A DNA stretch of 64,000 nt from an uncultured SAR116 cluster alpha proteobacterium (GTDB lineage Bacteria; Pseudomonadota; Alphaproteobacteria; Puniceispirillales; Puniceispirillaceae). The notes under the pieces are model-generated. The model ran no database searches, was not told the origin of the DNA, and saw only the letters and a list, made by a program, of their open reading frames with translations. The translations under genes and the position numbers were made by a program. The stretch is from NCBI GenBank assembly GCA_902547925.1, contig CACCQD010000005.1:24106-88105 (forward strand), given 5' to 3'. Numbering within the stretch: position 1 is the first letter of the stretch; each line of letters starts with the position of its first letter. Positions 25,907 to 33,533 of this stretch are shown piece after piece.

Positions 25907-27142
25907 TTAGCAGTTTTCTGTATAGGCTATTGAGTTAATACGACAATTTCTCATTTTCAAAAAAGAATATTTAAGGCTATTTGCTATTTCGTTTTCACTT
26001 AGTGGTACCGGAATTTCAGAAGGGATAAGTCCATAATTGCTGACACTCATTGCTAAATGTTCAATGTTTGAGTCCTGTAACCGGACGAGCTCAAGGCATC
26101 TTTTTATATCAATTTGTTGAATTATTTTATTGAGGTCTTTGAGACTAAGTGCCTTGAATAAATCGAGTTGCTGATTGATCGTCCGCATATTTTTTTCCGT
26201 TTGCAAATTTGTCGTTTCAAAGTAGATTTGCATTCTACCAATTTGTGAAAAAAATTCAGGATAAACAGTTAATTGATTACAATTAACACGATGTTTTTCT
26301 AATGCTTTAGAAAAACCTAAACCATCTTTTGAATTGAAAGCAAACGCCGCCAGCCAAAAGCTGTAATAATCTTTTGACTGACTTGCTCTAAACGGAAGAC
26401 TTGCGACTACCTTTTGCCTTTCAACGTTTGCACTGGCCTTAGTGATACCACCACCCCAAGTTGGGATTGTGAGAGTTGGATGACTTTTTGTTTGTAAGCT
26501 TGAAAAAAAGTTTTCACAGCATTCTACAAGGCTTTCATGGTTTATTTTACCGACCGCACATATAAGGCTATTCGTTGCCAAATATTCGCTTTTTAGGAAT
26601 TTTTGCAAATCGTCCAATTGAATTGTTGAAACTGAATCAGTCGACCCAGTTATAGGTCTGCCAAGGTTTTGATGCGGAAAGCATATTGAATTTAAAGCGT
26701 TAAAAAGTCTCTCGTTTGGGTCTGCTGAAAGCGACATCATTTCTTTTTGAATATCTGATTTTGCGTCCTGCATGCTTCGGATAGACAAAAGATTGCCTGA
26801 AAAAATATCCCAAAATAATTTAATGCACGTTGGAATGCTAATAGTGTCTGCGTTATCAATGAAATAAGCCGTATCCTCGGTGGTGGTAAAAGCTCGGATT
26901 TTTAATCCCTTGCTAGTGATCGTATCATAAATTGGAGATTTTTGGTCTCCATAACGTTGTCCAAAAACGGTATGCTCCAGTAAGTGAGACAAGCCATTTT
27001 GTTCTAGTGGCTCGTGGCTGCTTCCACTTTTGATCCATAAACAGATGGTTGTGTTTTCAACAGCTGGGTTATAATTAGTGATAACTTTAAAAGAATTAGA
27101 AAGCGTAGAACGGTTAACCTTTGTGGATAGATTTACTTTCAA
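25907..27142 (-). CDS. M16-family zinc peptidase
   Basis: 411-residue peptidase of family M16 (pitrilysin/processing-peptidase fold). The inverted zinc motif HxxEH is intact in GLSHLLEHTVFG, and the distal metal-ligand Glu is probably in SDIQKEMMSLSADPNE about 75 residues on. Only about one pair of M16 domains is present, so it likely acts as a dimer. It is embedded in an ABC-transport and aminotransferase operon, two bases after the permease stop and 26 bp before the fusion gene. It might trim a peptide substrate or mature a peptide product. The start is TTG; no better start is visible. Confidence 0.8.
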   Translation of the reverse strand: MKVNLSTKVNRSTLSNSFKVITNYNPAVENTTICLWIKSGSSHEPLEQNGLSHLLEHTVFGQRYGDQKSPIYDTITSKGLKIRAFTTTEDTAYFIDNADTISIPTCIKLFWDIFSGNLLSIRSMQDAKSDIQKEMMSLSADPNERLFNALNSICFPHQNLGRPITGSTDSVSTIQLDDLQKFLKSEYLATNSLICAVGKINHESLVECCENFFSSLQTKSHPTLTIPTWGGGITKASANVERQKVVASLPFRASQSKDYYSFWLAAFAFNSKDGLGFSKALEKHRVNCNQLTVYPEFFSQIGRMQIYFETTNLQTEKNMRTINQQLDLFKALSLKDLNKIIQQIDIKRCLELVRLQDSNIEHLAMSVSNYGLIPSEIPVPLSENEIANSLKYSFLKMRNCRINSIAYTENC

Positions 27143-27143
27143 C

Positions 27144-27794
27144 TTAAAACTTCAATCTTGCTTCTAAATGTTTTGATAAAAGCATTAGTAAACCGACAAT
27201 GACTAGGTACAAAACTGTAAGTTGGATAATTACCTCAACTACCACGAAATGAACAAAAATTAGATCGTTAGCAACTTTTGTTAGCTCATTTACTGAAATA
27301 ACTGATAACAGAGAAGTTGCTTTTATCACATTCGCTAACTCATTTGTTAATGGGGGCAAACTTAATCGATAAGCTTGGGGCAGAAGAACTAATCTAAAAG
27401 ATTGCAAACGTGATAATCCCAGAGCTTTTGCTGCATCTAATTGCGAAAAGCTAACAGCATCTATAGCCCCTCTAAAAATTTCTACTGAATAACCCGCGCC
27501 AATTAGCGAGAGGGCTACAACACCTGTCCAAAATTCGTTAAATACAATCCCAAATTCAGGGAGAAGAAAATAAATTATTGATATATGAACGAGCGGGGGT
27601 GCTCCTCTGGTAAATTCTACAAACCCGATAATGGCATATCGCGTAATGTTTCCTCCAAGCATTCTGGCCGCAGTTAAAATAACTCCCGTGCAAACTGATA
27701 CTACCACGGTAATAACACTAATTTGGACCGACAGCCAAAACGCTTGGACCATATCAGGAAAAATTTGAAGCATAAAAGCTAAGTCCAACGACAT
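27144..27794 (-). CDS. Polar amino-acid ABC transporter permease
   Basis: Permease of the histidine/glutamine (HisM/GlnP) type, 216 residues with about five helices. It has the N-terminal VQAFWLSVQISVITVVVSVCTG segment, FTRGAPPLVHISI, and the EAA loop QLDAAKALGLSRLQSFRLVLLPQA typical of the family. It follows its partner permease by 22 bp. No matching ATPase is encoded in the island. Confidence 0.9.
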   Translation of the reverse strand: MSLDLAFMLQIFPDMVQAFWLSVQISVITVVVSVCTGVILTAARMLGGNITRYAIIGFVEFTRGAPPLVHISIIYFLLPEFGIVFNEFWTGVVALSLIGAGYSVEIFRGAIDAVSFSQLDAAKALGLSRLQSFRLVLLPQAYRLSLPPLTNELANVIKATSLLSVISVNELTKVANDLIFVHFVVVEVIIQLTVLYLVIVGLLMLLSKHLEARLKF

Positions 27795-27816
27795 TTATCA
27801 ACCCTTATGAGACTCA

Positions 27817-28494
27817 TTAGCGCTGCGAGAAGTTTTTTATTTGGAGCTTGGTGCCGATCCGTTTTTCTAAGTAAATAGAAAATTGTGTCATTAAAACGAC
27901 AAATGCTACATACAGAACTGCCTGAGCGAATAACATCTCTAGAAATTTAAAGCTGTCAGATATTATTGCGTTTGCAGCTTTATGAAGTTCAAAAACCGTA
28001 ATTACAGAAAGCACGGAAGATGCTTTTATAAGGTTTGACATTTCGTTTGCCATCGGAGGAAGCATCCTCAGGAAGGCTTGCGGAAAGACAATTGAAATAA
28101 GTGTGCGAAATTTTCCTAATCCTAGCGAAAAAGCACCTTCGTATTGGCCCTTTTCAATCGATTGAATTGCTGCCCTCGTTATCTCTATTTGATAACCCGC
28201 ACTATTAAATGATAGAGCCACTATTCCTATCCAAAAAGGCGACAATTTGACACCGGCCAGTGGAAGAAGAAAGTAGGCAGCGTAGATTTGAACTAGTATT
28301 GGCGTTCCACGTACAACAAAAACGTAGAAATCTATAACAAACGATACATATGCAGGTATTTGATAGGCTCTAAGTATTCCAAATGGGACACCTAGAATAG
28401 TTGCAATTAAAAATCCAATAAGACTTAATTGTATCGTCAACATAAGCCCCGGCAAAAGCCGGGGCATTTGTTCCATTATAAAAATGAAATCCAT
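27817..28494 (-). CDS. Polar amino-acid ABC transporter permease
   Basis: Partner permease of the same HisQ/HisM family, 225 residues. The family motifs are VVRGTPILVQIYAAYFLLP and the EAA loop QYEGAFSLGLGKFRTLISIVFPQA. A GC-rich perfect hairpin lies inside its first 20 codons. It follows the binding-protein gene by 24 bp. The pair forms the membrane part of an amino-acid importer. Confidence 0.9.
   Translation of the reverse strand: MDFIFIMEQMPRLLPGLMLTIQLSLIGFLIATILGVPFGILRAYQIPAYVSFVIDFYVFVVRGTPILVQIYAAYFLLPLAGVKLSPFWIGIVALSFNSAGYQIEITRAAIQSIEKGQYEGAFSLGLGKFRTLISIVFPQAFLRMLPPMANEMSNLIKASSVLSVITVFELHKAANAIISDSFKFLEMLFAQAVLYVAFVVLMTQFSIYLEKRIGTKLQIKNFSQR
28446..28465 (-). promoter_or_regulatory. 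GC-rich perfect stem-loop at the start of the permease gene
   Basis: GCCCCGGC and its reverse complement GCCGGGGC form an 8-bp all-GC stem with a 4-nt loop (TTTT in the mRNA), about 10 codons into the permease gene and about 55 nt after the binding-protein stop. It stands out in an AT-rich region. It may protect the upstream binding-protein mRNA and slow permease translation. Confidence 0.7.
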
Positions 28495-28518
28495 TATAAC
28501 TCACTTTATGGATATTCA

Positions 28519-29337
28519 TTACCAAGTGGGCGCTTCGTTTGGAAGAAGATCAACAAAAGATTGCCCAAACCATTTTTGTTGTAATGAAGCTAGCGTTCCA
28601 TCGTTTTTCATATCTACTATTATTTGATTAATAGCAGATCTGAAAGACTCGTCTTCTTTTCGAAAGGCCATCGCAGTATATTCTGCTTTCCACATATCGG
28701 ATGTAAAGGGGATAACCGTTACATCATCACTCGTCTGGGCGAACGCTAATAGGCTTACTAGTGTTGACGCATATGCATCCAAGCGTCCGGAACGCATCGC
28801 TGCATAAGCCACTTCGTCTTTATCAAAGGTTTTAATTTCACCTTTGTAACTAATGCTATGTTCTTTAGCTGCAAGTTCGAGTTGATTAATTTGAGGTGTT
28901 CCAGCGCCAGCGGATACAACTTTGCCACCAAGCATTGAGGGAGACGTAATGCCAGAGCTTTTCATCACCAATAATCCGGAACTTGCATCCATGTAAGGAT
29001 ATGAAAAATTGACCCGCTTATAACGTTCTTTAGTTGCTGTCATACCACCTAAAATCAGATCAAAATCTCCATTGTACAGGGATTGTATCACTGTCGACCA
29101 GTTTGTATCTTGTGGAGCGGGTGTTACTCCTCCAAGTCTTTTGCCTATCTCGTTGCCTACATCAATGTCGTAGCCAACAAGCTTGTTGTTCTCATCTAAA
29201 AATTCAAAAGGTTTATACCCTGCCTCAAGTCCAAATACTAACTTTCCGCTGGATTTTACATCACCTAGTGTATCTGCCGTTGCGAAGCTGATGGGCAGCA
29301 AACAAGTAACAAGTGTAATGATGAATTTCTTTAACAT
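28519..29337 (-). CDS. Amino-acid ABC transporter substrate-binding protein
   Basis: Periplasmic solute-binding protein of family 3 (polar amino acids), 272 residues. It has a Sec signal peptide at the N-terminus (MLKKFIITLVTCLLPISFATA), then the typical LVFGLEAGYKPFEFLDENNKLVGYDIDVGNEIGKRL-type opening, DLILGGMTATKERYK and a late LQQKWFGQ. The ATG at 29337 is chosen over one seven codons upstream because AGGGAG precedes it and the signal peptide then starts correctly. It is second in the minus-strand operon, 18 bp after the amidase gene. Confidence 0.9.
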   Translation of the reverse strand: MLKKFIITLVTCLLPISFATADTLGDVKSSGKLVFGLEAGYKPFEFLDENNKLVGYDIDVGNEIGKRLGGVTPAPQDTNWSTVIQSLYNGDFDLILGGMTATKERYKRVNFSYPYMDASSGLLVMKSSGITSPSMLGGKVVSAGAGTPQINQLELAAKEHSISYKGEIKTFDKDEVAYAAMRSGRLDAYASTLVSLLAFAQTSDDVTVIPFTSDMWKAEYTAMAFRKEDESFRSAINQIIVDMKNDGTLASLQQKWFGQSFVDLLPNEAPTW

Positions 29338-29354
29338 TGGTTTCTCCCTAAGTT

Positions 29355-30812
29355 TCAATTTAAAGTTGTAGCCTCAATCGCTGCCAACTTTTCTAAATTT
29401 GGGCGAGGTCGTTTTAGGTCTTCGATGCCCAAAAATGCTGTCTCAATTGAGTGCGCTGCGTCCAGAAGGAAGGCGTCTTTGTATTGTTTTGCAATGATTT
29501 GAATACCAAAAGGCATGCCGTCCTCATCTTTGCCGCAGCTTATTACCACAGCAGGGCATTGTGTGAGTGTTATGCCCCAACTAATTGCTTCCCAGTCAAG
29601 GTAACCATCATAATGCTTTCCGTCGATTTCTGATGGGTACTTATTTTCATGTTTGAATGGGGGGACTGAAGAAGCTGGGGTAATAAGCAAATCTACATGA
29701 TTAAAAAACTCATCACCGTTCCTAACAATTTGACTATGAGCTAAAAAGGCTTTTGCAATATTTTCCGAAGAAAGTTTCCGCGCTAGTTCTAATTCTCTGA
29801 GGATAACTTCTCCCAACTCGGCACCGAAATCCTTTTCCATGGGCCCGAAATCGCCGAGAAAGCCGATGCTTCTTAGGGTCATAAATGTGGTGTATGCATT
29901 TGATAAATCTATACAGCCAGGCTCACATGACGCAAATAGACCTGTAAACTTTTCAATTTTACCAAGAAAAGTTCTCTTATAAAAATTGGACATAACAGCA
30001 AATCCAAGGTCACAAGAAAAAGCGACATTTAAATTTTTCAGGTTTATTTTCTTCGCAGGCCGTAAGAGTTCAGTGTCCACTGGTTTAGAAAACGGGTCGA
30101 CGCTGCATGATTTAGCCATTGCGCCTAACAGTAACTTGCAGTCTGCGGCTGTTTTAGCCAACGGCCCTTCGACATCAAATGGAGACCAAATGTTGGACCT
30201 CCTGTTGGTCCCCACAATACCATTGGATGGCCTCATTCCGGCAATGCCGCAGAAAGCTGCAGGCGTTCTCAACGAGCCCGCGAAGTCAGAGCCAGTGGCA
30301 AGCGGCACGATACCAGATGCAACAGCTGATGCACCACCACCTGTAGATGCACCTGCACTGAGGTTCCTGTCAAAAGGGTTACCTGTGCTGCCTTGCAAGG
30401 GGTTTGTTGTAGTCGCACCAAATCCGTGCTCAGGTACGTTAGTTTTTCCAAAAATAATAGCAGACGCTTTTCTGAGTTGAGCCACCACATCGTCATCGCT
30501 AGATGCTAGATTATCTTGAAACAGCAGAGACCCAAAAGTGGTTTTTAAGCCTTTAACGTCATTTAAATCCTTCACACCCACCGGAAGAGGCAAAAACGGC
30601 ATTTTGTTTCTTTTTTTATTAGAAATTCTATCGATGTCGTGGCTGCAGTTAACAGCGTCTTCAAAGTTTGTTTCGACAACGGCATTAAGTGAGGAATTAA
30701 CTTTTTCGTATTGTTTTATGCATAGTTGCAAAATTTCAAAAGAACTTATTTCCTTTTTCTGAATCAGTTGCAGGAGGTCAGTAGCGGTGTATTCACAAAT
30801 TGGATCTACCAT
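29355..30812 (-). CDS. Amidase (amidase-signature family)
   Basis: Amidase-signature hydrolase, about 485 residues, hydrolysing a carboxamide to acid and ammonia. The Ser-cisSer-Lys triad is visible: Lys in PVGVKDLNDVKG, the cis-Ser region in GASTGGGASAVASG, and the nucleophile Ser in GSDFAGSLRTP. The family includes GatA, acetamidase, urea-amidolyase/allophanate hydrolase and indoleacetamide hydrolase; the sequence does not pick one. It is the first gene of the six-gene minus-strand operon and diverges from the guanidine-hydrolase-like gene. The ATG at 30812 is preferred; another lies 11 codons upstream, and neither has a clear ribosome-binding site. Confidence 0.85.
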   Translation of the reverse strand: MVDPICEYTATDLLQLIQKKEISSFEILQLCIKQYEKVNSSLNAVVETNFEDAVNCSHDIDRISNKKRNKMPFLPLPVGVKDLNDVKGLKTTFGSLLFQDNLASSDDDVVAQLRKASAIIFGKTNVPEHGFGATTTNPLQGSTGNPFDRNLSAGASTGGGASAVASGIVPLATGSDFAGSLRTPAAFCGIAGMRPSNGIVGTNRRSNIWSPFDVEGPLAKTAADCKLLLGAMAKSCSVDPFSKPVDTELLRPAKKINLKNLNVAFSCDLGFAVMSNFYKRTFLGKIEKFTGLFASCEPGCIDLSNAYTTFMTLRSIGFLGDFGPMEKDFGAELGEVILRELELARKLSSENIAKAFLAHSQIVRNGDEFFNHVDLLITPASSVPPFKHENKYPSEIDGKHYDGYLDWEAISWGITLTQCPAVVISCGKDEDGMPFGIQIIAKQYKDAFLLDAAHSIETAFLGIEDLKRPRPNLEKLAAIEATTLN

Positions 30813-30986
30813 TATTAATGCTAACAAGCTGGATGTGATTTTCATTAAGTGTTAAGGTCCGAAGAGTAGGTGTTTTCTGGGTTGTAGTCACGTGTTAAAA
30901 TTAAGCTGGGTTGATGCAAAATAGGCACCGGTAAAAACGTCAGTGGACAAACAATTAAAATAAAACCGTTTTTTTAGGGTGAAGAG

Positions 30987-32228
30987 ATGTTAACCAATTC
31001 AATAAAAAAGGCGTTACAACTGAAGGCCCAAAGGGAAAAAAGATTTCATCACCCTAATTTAGATGACCTTCAGGGTTGGAAATCTCTTGAAGCAGAAAAA
31101 GCCATTCCAAAAGACAGATTGAAAGAAGAAAAATCTTGGGCTCTCAAAATGGGACTGACAGGTGCTGAGAGCATTGACGATCGCTCGATACCCACATTTT
31201 CAAGGGGGGAACTACCTCATTTTGCGGGAATAAATACCTTTCTAAAAGCTCCGTACTCTGAAAACGTTGAAGACGTTAAAAATTATGATGCTACCATACT
31301 GGGCGCTCCCTTTGACGGGGGAACAACTTATCGTCCCGGAACCAGATTTGGGCCCCAGGGCATAAGAAAAATCTCGGCTCTCTACACCCCCTATAATTAT
31401 GAGATGGCGATTGATCTTAGGGAACAAATGACCCTTTGCGACGCTGGAGACATTTTTACCATCCCGTCGAATATTGAAAAAACTTTTGATCAAATAACCC
31501 GAGCATGTTCCCATGTTTTTTCAAGTGGCTCACTACCAATTATTCTTGGCGGGGACCACTCTATTGGCTTTCCCACAGTAAGGGGCATTGCTGAGTGTAC
31601 GACGAAAAATATTGGAATTATCCATTTTGACCGTCATGCCGACATTCAAGAAAAAGATTTAGACGAACGAATGCACACCACCCCATGGTTTCACGCCACA
31701 AACCTTGGAAATGTTAGACCAGAAAATTTGGTGCAAGTTGGAATTGGTGGGTGGCAAGTGCCGAGAGAAGCAGTCGAAATTGCCAGGGATCGCAAGACCA
31801 ATATACTCACTCTCAGCGATGTAGAAAAACTTGGGATAGAAAAAACGATCGAGATAGCCCTCGAATTGGCGTGGAAAGATACCGAAATGGTTTATTTGTC
31901 ATTCGATATAGACAGCATAGACTGTGGTTTTGTTCCAGGGACAGGATGGCCTGAACCAGGTGGGTTTTTGCCAAGAGAAGCTTTACAGCTTGTAGCAGGC
32001 GTTGCTGCCGAGGGGTTGTGCGGGATGGAGTTAGTTGAAGTATCGCCACCGTACGACCAGTCAGAGATCACCGCCCTTATGGCAACCCGCGTAATTGTTG
32101 AGGTGCTTGGTTCCATGACAATGGCAGGTAGTTTAGGGAACCACCGCAAGCATATTGATAAGCCTGTTAAGATTCCTTCTGGGGATTTTGAAGGACAAAG
32201 ATGGTCAAATAATAATTCCTCAAAATAA
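30987..32228 (+). CDS. Ureohydrolase of the guanidine hydrolase (GdmH) type
   Basis: Arginase/agmatinase-superfamily enzyme, 413 residues, with the long N-terminal extension (about 90 residues) that marks the guanidine-hydrolase branch known from Synechocystis Sll1077. Metal ligands: His191 in GGDHS, Asp215/His217/Asp219 in HFDRHAD, and Asp307/Asp309 in SFDIDSID. Features of that branch that I recall are FSRGELPHFAGINTFLKAP near residue 71, LDERMHT after the metal motif and GFVPGTGWPEPGG. GdmH enzymes need nickel and split guanidine into urea and ammonia. No HypA/HypB-like nickel chaperone is encoded here, but the next gene has a His-rich N-terminus. The start is ATG, preceded by AGGGTGAAGAG. 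Subfamily assignment is from memory, without an alignment. Confidence 0.75.
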   Translation: MLTNSIKKALQLKAQREKRFHHPNLDDLQGWKSLEAEKAIPKDRLKEEKSWALKMGLTGAESIDDRSIPTFSRGELPHFAGINTFLKAPYSENVEDVKNYDATILGAPFDGGTTYRPGTRFGPQGIRKISALYTPYNYEMAIDLREQMTLCDAGDIFTIPSNIEKTFDQITRACSHVFSSGSLPIILGGDHSIGFPTVRGIAECTTKNIGIIHFDRHADIQEKDLDERMHTTPWFHATNLGNVRPENLVQVGIGGWQVPREAVEIARDRKTNILTLSDVEKLGIEKTIEIALELAWKDTEMVYLSFDIDSIDCGFVPGTGWPEPGGFLPREALQLVAGVAAEGLCGMELVEVSPPYDQSEITALMATRVIVEVLGSMTMAGSLGNHRKHIDKPVKIPSGDFEGQRWSNNNSSK

Positions 32229-32237
32229 AACAGTAAA

Positions 32238-32636
32238 ATGATTACAAATACTCACGAACATGACGGGTTACTGCACTCTCACATATCAGAGAGAGACAAA
32301 AATAAAGATATCCTTATTTTGTCTTCTGAATTTATAGAGGGATTTACTCATTCTAGTGACAAGATGGCCTATTTGAAAATTTCGGGGTTTCCTAGCGAAT
32401 TAGCCTCCTCAACTGGCGGGGCACCCCTAAAACTCATCAATGCTAGAATTGAAACTTGTTGGCAAATTGGAACTGCGAGTCCATCCTTTGGCAAAACAGA
32501 ATTGACCTACCTTCCGTACCCAAAGGAGTTGGTTACTTTCGCAACCAATATGATTTTTACTTTCGTATCATTGGATGAAAAACAGGAAGTCGATCTGCTA
32601 CAGTGGATTTTGGACAAGCATTTCTCTGCCAAATAA
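32238..32636 (+). CDS. Small His-rich protein of unknown function
   Basis: 132 residues, not recognised. The N-terminus is His-rich (THEHDGLLHSH within residues 4-14), a pattern seen in nickel- or zinc-handling proteins. The remainder looks like one compact soluble domain (ARIETCWQIGTASPSFG, then LTYLPYPKELVTFATNM). It starts 10 bp after the ureohydrolase stop and is very probably co-transcribed with it. A role in metal delivery to that nickel-type enzyme is an attractive inference but no more. Confidence 0.6.
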   Translation: MITNTHEHDGLLHSHISERDKNKDILILSSEFIEGFTHSSDKMAYLKISGFPSELASSTGGAPLKLINARIETCWQIGTASPSFGKTELTYLPYPKELVTFATNMIFTFVSLDEKQEVDLLQWILDKHFSAK

Positions 32637-33292
32637 AAGATAAGTTTATTGAACTAAGGCTAAAAAAGTTAAAATCAATAATCATTGATCAGCACCATAC
32701 CTCAAGCGGCGTATTGGCTTGTGTTCCGAGTTCTCTTGCCCTGAAAAAACTGCGACCCTTTTTCTCACTGTTAATATTTTCAGCAAGAGTTTACCGGGCG
32801 GCCATGAAACAATTTATTGGTTCCAAATTTTGAGGTTGATTTATCTAAACTGCAAATCACGCGCTTGATGCTTTCCAAACTGATTTAAGTAAAGCTTAGC
32901 TTCTTGTAGAGTGTGTTTCAGATCAAGACGCTTTTAATTTTTTACAACTCCCGTTGGGCTTGTGTTTTGATAATGGGGACAATATTCAAAGCTTTCTTCC
33001 GCGTTCATTTGATTAGAGGACTACCATTTAACCAACTTAAAAAATACCGTACCAGCCTTCACCAGCGTCCCATGCTCAGAGCGCAAGCACCCCCACCGAA
33101 TAACCCTGCCCCCTCTGTTTGAAAGACGGTCTGGGCCAGCAACCTGCATCAAAAAACCCGGTCCGTGGAGCGTGGCGCTCGGACCGGAGGCCCCTCGAAA
33201 ACTGGCCCCCAGTTCAGGCAAGGTTGGAGGTAGGGTTTTGATAGTTGACCTCTAGGCGAGTTTTGCTAACATGTTGATATAAATGGATCCAG
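32637..33292. other. Right end of the island, no intact genes
   Basis: 656 bp after the last cargo gene. Short open frames exist (about 32603-32833 and 32913-33122, plus strand) but show no familiar motifs and are probably not genes. Base composition shifts from AT-rich to GC-rich near 33050, before the transporter fragment begins at 33293. It contains the minus-strand terminator-like hairpin at about 33150-33187. Confidence 0.45.
33150..33187 (-). terminator. Intrinsic terminator-like hairpin, minus strand
   Basis: On the minus strand CCGGTCCG pairs with CGGACCGG (33158-33187), with a further inner AGCG/CGCT stem, and is followed by a run of six T (A-run on the plus strand at 33151-33156). 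This has the form of a rho-independent terminator for transcription coming from the DMT transporter genes at higher coordinates. The hairpin also contains the 16-bp stretch resembling 12965-12980. Confidence 0.65.
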
Positions 33293-33526
33293 TCACTGGA
33301 TGGCGCCGAGGGTAGGTATAGAAACTCCGCCCAGCAGCATGGAGCCATCGATCAGCAAGCCACGCCACGCTGTCAGCGGCCAACCCTCCAGTTTGGACAG
33401 GCGGATCAACGGCGTGTTCGGGGTAATGATCAGCGCGATAAGCAACGCCAGGCCAATTCCGAGCAGGGGTGATCGTGTCAAACGCCAGCCAGCGCCCATT
33501 GCCTGCGTTTCTGCCTCGTCTGTCAT
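33293..33526 (-). pseudogene. N-terminal remnant of the DMT/EamA transporter split by the island
   Basis: 77 codons matching the start of a drug/metabolite-type permease: a short polar N-terminus, the first helix LLGIGLALLIALIITPNTPLIRL and the second beginning WRGLLIDGSMLLGG. It ends abruptly at a stop at 33293 where the third helix region should come. The complementary C-terminal portion is 20 kb away at about 12226-12960, on the same strand. It lies eight bases after the stop of the intact DMT transporter gene, so the original arrangement was a two-gene transporter operon. Confidence 0.8.
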
Positions 33527-33533
33527 AGGCTGG

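Larger units (their letters stand above)
12961..33292. mobile_element. AT-rich genomic island inserted in a DMT transporter gene
   Basis: The whole block is markedly richer in A and T than both flanks, with matching codon usage. It interrupts a single gene whose two halves flank it, and begins with an integrase remnant. It encodes about 17 intact genes for transport and amine or amide metabolism. The edges are inferred from where transporter homology stops (about 12950 and 33293). I see no long flanking direct repeats. The best candidate is a 16-bp match with two mismatches between 12965-12980 and 33160-33175. The integrase lacks its catalytic domain, so the element is probably no longer mobile by itself. 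Confidence 0.75.

Noticed and set aside
30846..30986. Guanidine riboswitch upstream of the GdmH-like gene
   Set aside because: I looked for the paired ACGR-loop hairpins of the short class and for the conserved core of the ykkC class and saw neither in this AT-rich leader. A covariance-model search would be needed to exclude a divergent form.
32603..33122. Two short plus-strand open frames at the island's right end
   Set aside because: Neither has a known motif or convincing start signal. The first overlaps the end of the His-rich gene in another frame and the second lies in the composition transition zone.
12900..33300. tRNA gene as island attachment site
   Set aside because: No cloverleaf or T-loop-like sequence (GGTTCGA-type) was found near either end; the element sits in a protein-coding gene.
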